DNA of 64,000 bases from Cymodocea nodosa (taxonomy: Eukaryota; Streptophyta; Magnoliopsida; Alismatales; Cymodoceaceae): the NCBI GenBank assembly GCA_036874045.1, contig CM072341.1:446501-510500 (forward strand). The letters run 5' to 3'. Both the position numbers and the translations under genes were made by a program. Below are positions 57,161 to 64,000 of this stretch, piece by piece. The notes below the pieces were generated by a model. It was not told the origin of the DNA, did no database searches, and saw only the letters and a program-made list of their open reading frames with translations. The stretch's first letter is position 1, and each line of letters begins with the position of its first letter.

Positions 57161-60100
57161 TCATTTCTGAAAACCTTTGCCATAGAGCTCGTTCACGGTA
57201 ATGGTGTCAAATGGTTTGATAAGGCATCCTTGAGAGGTAGCTGAGATCTCCTGCGCCACAGTGTGCATCGTCGGTCGAGACTCTGGATTTGTTTGGGTGC
57301 AGGCGAGGGCCATCTTCATGATGAAGGCTACGACATTGGCTAATTGATCGGTGGGCGTTGGAAGGCGTTGGTCTAGTAGGTCTTTCAGAAGAGGCCCATC
57401 GTCGTCGGTGGAAGAGGAAGATGAAAGAAAGGTTAGGAGGTCTCCTGGATGCTTCCCCATCATCACCTCTAGTGCTAACACGCCGAAGCTATACACATCA
57501 CATTTCTCCGTCACCCTCATTGTGTAGGCAAGCTCTGTTAACGAGAATGAAGGTTAAATAATTCTAATGTGAGTATGAATATGATGATCGACCAGTGTTT
57601 GAGGTTTTGTTTACCTGGAGCCATGTATCCGTAGGATCCTGCAACGCTGGTCCAGTTGGAGGTCCCAGGGGACAGCAACCTTGCAGTGCCGAAGTCTGAT
57701 AATCGGGGCTCAAACTCGCCATCGAGCAAGATGTTATTCACTGACACGTCTCGATGAACGATTGGCGATGAGCAGTTGTGGTGAAGGTAGGACAGAGCAT
57801 GGGCAAGTCCTCTAGCTACCTTCACCCTCATCATCCAGTCTAGATTCTCTCCACCTTCTTCCCCATATAGGACTCTTCCTAGGCTTCCTTTCTCTACATA
57901 CTCATACACCAGGTACATGCACCCGTTTGTCGAGCAGAAACCGTGCAACTTTATGATGTTCCGATGACGGATTTCCGTCAATGACCTTATCTCATTCTCG
58001 AAGCTCTTTTGATTGACTGCTGGGATGTCGTCGGTGGCTAACATGTGTAGCCGCTTTACTGCAAGCAGTTGGCCAGTCACAAGCTCTGCCTTGTAGACAA
58101 TCCCAAAACCCCCCTTGCCAATGCAACACCCGTCGTTGAAGTTGTCGGTGGCGTTCACAATGTCCGTGAAGGAGAACTTGCCTTCTCTTTCCCAGATGAG
58201 TGACTGCCATGACTCTGATTTGAGGACTTCTTTGTACATATCCTTTTTTTGCTTCCTTCGTGATAGAATCATGACAACAGCGATAATGAGAATCAAAACA
58301 ACACTGATGGGGACGACAATTGCTACGACGAGCTTCTTGTTGTGCTTTTTGCTAGTGCCATTATTGACGGAAGAGCATGAGATGAGCCCATGGATATTGT
58401 CTCCGCAAAGTCCTGCATTTCCAATATATGCAGATGAATTTTTGAAAGCAGAGGAGCCACTGGGAACTTCACCGATGAGATTGTTGTAGGAGAAGTCGAC
58501 TTGTTGGAGGCTGAACATGCCAGAGAAACTAGAAGGTATGTTTCCCGAGAGACGATTGTGTGAGAAGTTTAAGACTTCCAACTTCTTTAACTTACCAATG
58601 CTTGAAGGTATTGTGCCAGAAATGTTGTTTCCGCTGAGATCAAGCAGAATCTGCAAGCTGTCAAGACTACCAATTTCAATTGGAATACTTTCATCGAATT
58701 TGTTGTCCTTCAAGTTGAGGAACTGTAGGTCGGTGAGCTTTCCAATGTGTGTAGGGATTTGACCTGTGAACTCATTCCTCGACAAGTCTAGATATTGGAG
58801 CTTGGACATATTGATGATGACAGGAGGGAATGGGCCAGACAAGTTGTTATCGCTTAAGCTAAGATTGAAAAGCATGGCGAGCTTTGCAAATGTCATCGGC
58901 ACTGACCCGTTGATGGAATTGGATGCTAGGTTCAAGTGTCGTAACTGAGTTATATCGCCAAGTGCTTCTGGGATTTTGCCGATGATGTGATTGCCAGATA
59001 TTTGCAAGGAGGACAAGTTCTTACATTGGCCCCAATCTGATGACAATTCTCCTATGAAGTGATTCCAACTAGCATCCAAGTACTTCAATTTGGGGTGAAC
59101 CCCGAAGGCCTTTGAAACGTTTCCTGTGAATTGATTGGATTCTAGGCGGACACGAGTTAGGTTGGAGCACATCCTCAAGCAATCTGGTAAGTCACCTGTG
59201 AAGGAGTTGAAGCTGGCAGTGAAGTATTCAAGTGATCCACCACGACATATGTTACGTGGGATCTCACCTGAGAAGTTGTTCTCGTCGAAGTAAACATTCT
59301 TGAATATTGTGTTGGAACCAAGGTCCCTAGGGAGGTTGCCGGAAAACTTGTTCGTGAAGAATGACATCGTTTCAAGGTTTTCGAGCTTTGAAATGGTCGA
59401 GGGAATCCCACCCTCTAGTCGGTTGTTATTGACATCTAGAAATTGTAAATTCACCATGTCTCCAATCGTGATTGGTAGATTGCCTGTAAGGTTGTTGAAG
59501 AAGAGGATGAGAAAATTCAACTTTGTAAGGTTCCCAATTGATTTTGGAATTGGACCGGTGATGGAATTCTCTGACAAGTCTAACTCTATTAGATTTACCA
59601 AGTTCCCAATCTCTAATGGGATGCGACCGGTGAGACTATTTTTATATAAGGATAGGATCTCGAGATTCGTCAGCATTTTGATCTCCAACGGGATGGAACC
59701 AGTGAAAGAATTATTTTGCAATTGGAGGGAGATGAGTTGAGTCATGTTGGAAAGTACCTCAGGAGGAATCTCACCAGATAGTTTGTTTTCAGATATTCCA
59801 AACTCCCTCATTTTTTTGAGGCTTGTAAATGAAGTTGGCAAAGAACCCGTCAAGCTATTATCATCGAGATGCATGAAGGTGAGGTTGGTGCAAGAGCCGA
59901 GCTCTGATGGGATTGTGGAATTCAACTTGTTTCCACTCAAATCGAGCTTTTCAAGTGATCGGAGATTGCCCAAAGAAGTAGGTATGGGTCCAGAGAGATG
60001 ATTGGTGGCAAGGCGTAGTTCGCGGAGCCTCGTGAGCTTCCCAAAGGACAACGGAATCCCATCGGTGAAGGCGTTGCCTTCAAGATTGAGATACTCAAGT

Positions 60101-60930
60101 TTGACAAGCTTTTCAGCCAACTCCTTTGGAATGTGACCGAACAATCCAACGAAGTGATCATTGCTGGGGTCTGTCAAATTTCGGTTGCGTGGCATGTTAC
60201 GCCCTTGATTTGTTTCAGGGTTGAATTTGTTGGCCAGGTCGAGGTGTGTGAGATTGGTGGAACTGAGTATGAACTCTGGGAAGGGGCCGGTTATGGCGTT
60301 GATATAGAGGGCTAAGTACTCCAGAGACGGCATGGCAGGGAAACTCTGGTTTGGCAGCTCAAGGAAGTTGTCTCCAAGATCTAGGTGGGTTATTTTATGT
60401 AGCTCTCCCAACTCCACCGGTATCACTCCATGGAGAAAGTTCCTATCAAGACGAAGGTCGACAAGGTTGGAAAGCCTTCCCAGTTCGGTAGTTAGATTCA
60501 GGTTGAGGTCATTATCACCGATATCCATGTGCGTAAGGTTCGACAAATGAGAGATGTTGGTTGGAATGCCACCGACGAGCTTGTTGCTTCTGAGGTTGAG
60601 CTTGGTGAGTGCTGGAAATGCCGAGAAATCGAGGTTGTCGAGAGTTCCAGCGAGATTGCGACCATTAAGATCAATCTCCACGACTACGTTGGTACGGTTG
60701 CAGGTAACACCATACCAGTCACAGGGATTGGTGGAGTTGGAAGTCCATGAGCTGAGGGCATCATTAGGGGCGAGGGAAGTCGACTTCCAACGTATAAGTG
60801 CTTCAACTTCTTGGGTCATCGACATACAAAGTTGTAGAGAGCAAAGCATAAGGTGGAAGAGAAGAACGAGCGGTAGTAGTATTGAAGGTCGAGGATGGTA
60901 GGTCTGCATGGCTCTCACTCTCACCGCCAT
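57161..60930 (-). CDS. LRR receptor-like kinase, MIK2-like
   Basis: Two exons on the minus strand, 60930-57615 and 57534-57161, join inside the kinase (GGCTCCAG|GTAAAC ... AACAG|AG) to give about 1229 residues. In order: a signal peptide ([17 protein letters not shown], ending near residue 38), an LRRNT_2 cap ([15 protein letters not shown], then [11 protein letters not shown]), more than twenty LxxLxLxxNxLTGxIP repeats to about residue 830, a membrane span near 866-890 ([20 protein letters not shown]), and a kinase. The kinase has the VAIK-type lysine of LLAVKRLH (about 957), the catalytic loop [11 protein letters not shown] (about 1058), DFGTARLL (about 1079) and [15 protein letters not shown] and DFG are intact, so it should be active at the plasma membrane as an RD kinase. 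The group includes MIK2, which perceives secreted peptides; the ligand here is unknown. An unusual loop near residues 233-262 interrupts one LRR. Confidence 0.94.
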
Positions 60931-61579
60931 TAATTGATGAGAAGCTAGAGGATGAAGGAAGGCTGGAAGGGTCTGTAAGTAGAGATTAATTGAAATAGCA
61001 TTGCCGTCTTTACTGGAGGTGGTGGTGTCGTGCTAGGCACAAAAATGGAGAAAAAATGACAGATGGGGACATGGATGTGGTGACGGATCATGGCCGATTT
61101 TGCTGACTTTCGCAATAGTGACGGATCATCTCCGATTTTTTGTTGACTTGTCGAGAAGAGACAATGTATCTGGGAGATGCGTATTTATTTGTCTGTACAT
61201 GGGGAAAAAATCAAGGATGCGTACTTAATTTGAAAATAGCTGAGTTTTCTACGTCAATCCCATTTATTACGCAACTCGTCTCCTTGGAAAATTGACGATA
61301 CGATGACTCAAATAATTACTAAATTAATAGATAATTTACAAAAAGTCCTCGGAACGTGAGAGTTACGGTGAGAAAAGAAAGATTAAATAAATAAATAATT
61401 ATAATAACATCTTTTGTTTGTTTGCATCTGGGTCTTCGGACACTTGAGTGTTTTGTTGGTTGAGGAGATTAAAAGTTGGAGGAGTTATCATTGAAAACAA
61501 TCCACGCCACATATTTTCTCTTCAAACTAAGCTGCCATTCTCACGGCATTTTGAAAAAAACAATTATCAGGATCGATTG
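60931..61579. promoter_or_regulatory. Promoter region of the receptor kinase
   Basis: Upstream sequence of the minus-strand gene. It contains a partial direct duplication, GACGGATCATGGCCGATTTT (61083-61102) and GACGGATCATCTCCGATTTT (61121-61140), about 38 bases apart. W-box cores (TTGAC/GTCAA) occur, for example at 61144-61148 and 61254-61258, but this is expected by chance. No further gene. Confidence 0.5.
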
Positions 61580-61780
61580 AGTTGAGGACGGTAGGTCTGC
61601 ATGATTCTCACTCTCACCATCATTACTTGATGAGAAGCCGTAAGGTGAATGAAGGGTCTTTGTTTTAAGTAGAGATGAAGTGAAGAAAGAACGAAGAGGA
61701 AGTGAAATAGCTTTGCCATCGTTGACACAAAGACAATGGTGTTTGTGAAGGGGAAGAATGATGGATTTTGCTAGTTGAGT
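61580..61780 (-). pseudogene. Truncated duplicate of the receptor kinase 5' end
   Basis: The segment GAGGACGGTAGGTCTGCATG, then 'tctcactctcacc', 'catcattacttgatgagaagc' and 'gggtct...agtagagat' repeats, with changes, the start codon region and leader of the receptor kinase at about 60885-60990. On the minus strand it still has an ATG and about eleven codons in common (VRVRIMQTYRP versus [11 protein letters not shown]) before similarity ends. The rest of the gene is missing. It is a relic of a tandem duplication or of an unequal exchange. Confidence 0.8.
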
Positions 61781-64000
61781 TTAATGGTATCTAGTAGGGT
61801 TTTTTTTACCTTCATACATTTATTTTATCTGATGATAATCTTAATGTTACTTGTCCTTATTTTTCTGATAATATTTTCAAAACTCTTCTTATTTCTGATA
61901 ATTATCATCACACGTTAAAAAAGAAGAAGAAGTGAAATGAAATACTCCTTTTGCCTCTACGTGATTGACATGTGAAATTTTCTTCGTTAGCGACTGTAAA
62001 TGTTGAATTTTTTATAGAATTATCTAAAAGAAAGCAAAAACTAAGGAATACCATTAAAACATTGAATTGAAAACTTGAGAATGACTGAAAGAAGAAAAAA
62101 TGGATTTTAAGTAGTTATCACTATTTTTAAGCAGAAATGATCAAATTTCATTTAGGTATTTACAATCATCCAATATGTGCTTATTATTTTCTATACCCAA
62201 ATTACAATCAATTGCATGTGTCCTCAGCACACACGATGGTAAGCTTGCTCTTATGGAGAATGACAAGCTTCTGTTGTTCGACTACTTGTCCATTTCTTTA
62301 TTTTCCTTCGTCTTACGCTTATGGAAGTATTTATTTCTACACAATCGAATCCGGTAAAAAACAGAAAGCTTAATGTTAAATTAAGAATTGTAAAAATTCG
62401 TTAATATTTCGTGAACAAACCCTCACATTGTGAGATGAAAACATTGACTACTGTTGCCGAATGTGTTGGCCGATGCTTAATGTCAAATATTGAGCTTCTT
62501 TGTACAACAGCTTACCAACCACTTCTCATTCTTGGTTTGCTGAAAGTAGTCTAGAGATATTAAGAGAAGACAGTGTGATCCATTAGCCAGTGTAGTGATA
62601 TTAAGAAGTAAATGAAATCGATTTCAAATAACTGCAACTGGGAATCCAGAATTTTAACCAAGGCAAAGGCGCGTTTCCCACTGCAAACGGTTTGGCTGGT
62701 ACAAAATTGAGTTACACAATTCCTTAAGCGTTCGGACCCAACATCTAGTGGCCGAGTTAATAAGGCTTATGTAGCTACATCTCATCTTCTTATCAATTAC
62801 TAAAAATATCCAAAAATTTTGTTTGCAACATGATATTTACTTGAAAATAGGACCCAATTTCCAATACTGTACATAAGCAATGAAACACAAGAAAACAAAA
62901 CCACACAATAAAAGATTCTGAAACGAGAGAAAATCAAACCATAGCTTCGTTTCATCACAATTGCAAGATGGAACACAGTTCTTGGCAGGCCTTCATGTAG
63001 GAGTTGATGATGCATTAGAATCTGACTGCATGAAAAGTCAAAACACACTATCTTGAGAAACATGAGATCACAACGTAAACCAACTAAATGGATCACAGTG
63101 AGGCTTCACAGAAGACCATCAAAAGATAAACTAGCATTATTCAACGGTGGAAACTGCAAAACATTTCTGGAAACAGAAGAACTGCAAGATGTAAAACCCA
63201 GTGAAAATGTTTATCTGGTGCATCACAAGCAATAGGCAGATTTTCAGTTGCAAGACATAACAACAGAACGAGTTAGTCAATAGCTAATTTGCTGATCTAA
63301 AACCAAAGATAAAATACCCAAATCTAGCATGTTTCTTATGCAAAAGAGTAAAGAACATGGAATCTGTCCTGCCACATAAATAGGTGTTGTTTTGTTGGTT
63401 TCTTTTTAATTCTAAAATTCAAAACTATTGAAACATATAATAAACATTACATTAATGGTGGAGTGATCAACGATTTCAATTCACTACAAGAAAAAAGGCT
63501 TAACCTAATTCCTAAGTTAACTGCTTATTTCAAACTTTTCCAACTTCTCAAAAATAGAACTATTGAAACCAAAAAGAAATCAACCAACATATATATATAT
63601 CCTGATTCCATAAATGGAGGATTTGTCTTCAAACAATAATGAAAAGCAAGGGAACACAAAGTATGACGCACTCACTGTTGTGTGAGCTACAAGGAAAATT
63701 AGTGTGTACAATCCTAATTTGGGATGCAAAGAGAATACACTGTGGTCATAATCCTTGCAAAGAAAAAAATAAAAAATGGTATATGAACATTTTTAGATAT
63801 ATCCTTAGATTCTGATTATACAAGTAGATCAACCTCAAAAGAACATTCAAATTAATTTCACCATAGGTCAACCCCATATAGTGAGTTTAAGGTATTTATT
63901 GATTGCCGTTTTAGATGCTAGGATAATGAGAAGGTTGTGAAATAAATAGTTTTCTCATTTTTTACAAAGAAAGAGCTTCATTTAGTCATTTGCATGAATC
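61781..64000. other. Right-hand region without an established gene
   Basis: No convincing coding exon is present. On the minus strand, 63025-62993 could be a tiny last exon (acceptor CATGCAG, then SDSNASSTPT and TGA) followed by a 3' UTR, which would mean a gene entering from the right edge, but nothing else supports it. At 63855-63900, TAGGTCAACCCCATATAGTG followed by 'agtttaagg' resembles an RTE LINE tail. A short (TA)n lies at 63586-63598. Confidence 0.4.

Noticed and set aside
59300-60001. Plus-strand frames across the receptor kinase
   Set aside because: They are antisense shadows created by the regular LRR codon pattern.
57161-60930. A defence or peptide-signalling gene cluster on the right side
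   Set aside because: Only one receptor kinase is present, neighboured by unrelated PGR5 and transposon sequence; the second copy is only a 5' relic.
62993-63025. Terminal exon of a minus-strand gene entering from the right edge
   Set aside because: The acceptor and short SDSNASSTPT reading are plausible, but no upstream exon of the same gene could be found within the window.

Overview
The window is nuclear DNA from a flowering plant. Genes have many GT-AG introns, intergenic DNA is very AT-rich with short inverted-repeat elements, and every recognisable protein family is a land-plant nuclear one (PGR5, PHR/MYB-CC, SUVR, caleosin, DUF3527, LRR receptor kinase). The PHR and SUVR proteins look closest to monocot versions I know, so a monocot is my guess; the species cannot be fixed from sequence alone. 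Exon models were built by hand: each junction follows GT-AG and keeps the reading frame, with one weak donor noted in the SUVR gene.

Layout. 1-1211: 3' end of a TLDc (OXR1-like) gene, + strand. 1.2-6.7 kb: AT-rich spacer with a 49-bp tandem repeat and three copies of a 0.55-0.65 kb inverted-repeat element. 6.7-9.84 kb: DUF3527 gene (+). 9.85-14.2 kb: AT-rich spacer with three more inverted-repeat elements. 14.2-26.4 kb: SUVR-type histone lysine methyltransferase (+), whose introns hold an Au-like SINE, a truncated RTE-type LINE and a Ty1/copia element nested in an older dimeric repeat. 27.84-30.48 kb: ECM4-type glutathionyl-hydroquinone reductase (-). 31.7-41.9 kb: nine-exon gene for a plant protein of unknown function (+). 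42.68-44.15 kb: caleosin (-). 46.6-53.35 kb: PHR-type MYB-CC regulator of phosphate starvation (+), with an internally deleted RTE LINE in an intron. 54.34-55.33 kb: PGR5 (-). 56.2-56.9 kb: PIF/Harbinger-like element. 57.16-60.93 kb: LRR receptor-like kinase of the MIK2-like group (-), with a short copy of its own 5' end 0.65 kb upstream. 61.8-64 kb: no gene I can establish.

The genes are unrelated housekeeping, regulatory and stress genes and form no cluster or pathway. I did not find a new multi-gene system. The points most worth a second look are the nested transposons that stretch the SUVR introns, the repeated RTE 3' tails, the 5' duplicate of the receptor kinase, an unusual loop in its LRR domain, and the uncharacterised 444-residue protein.
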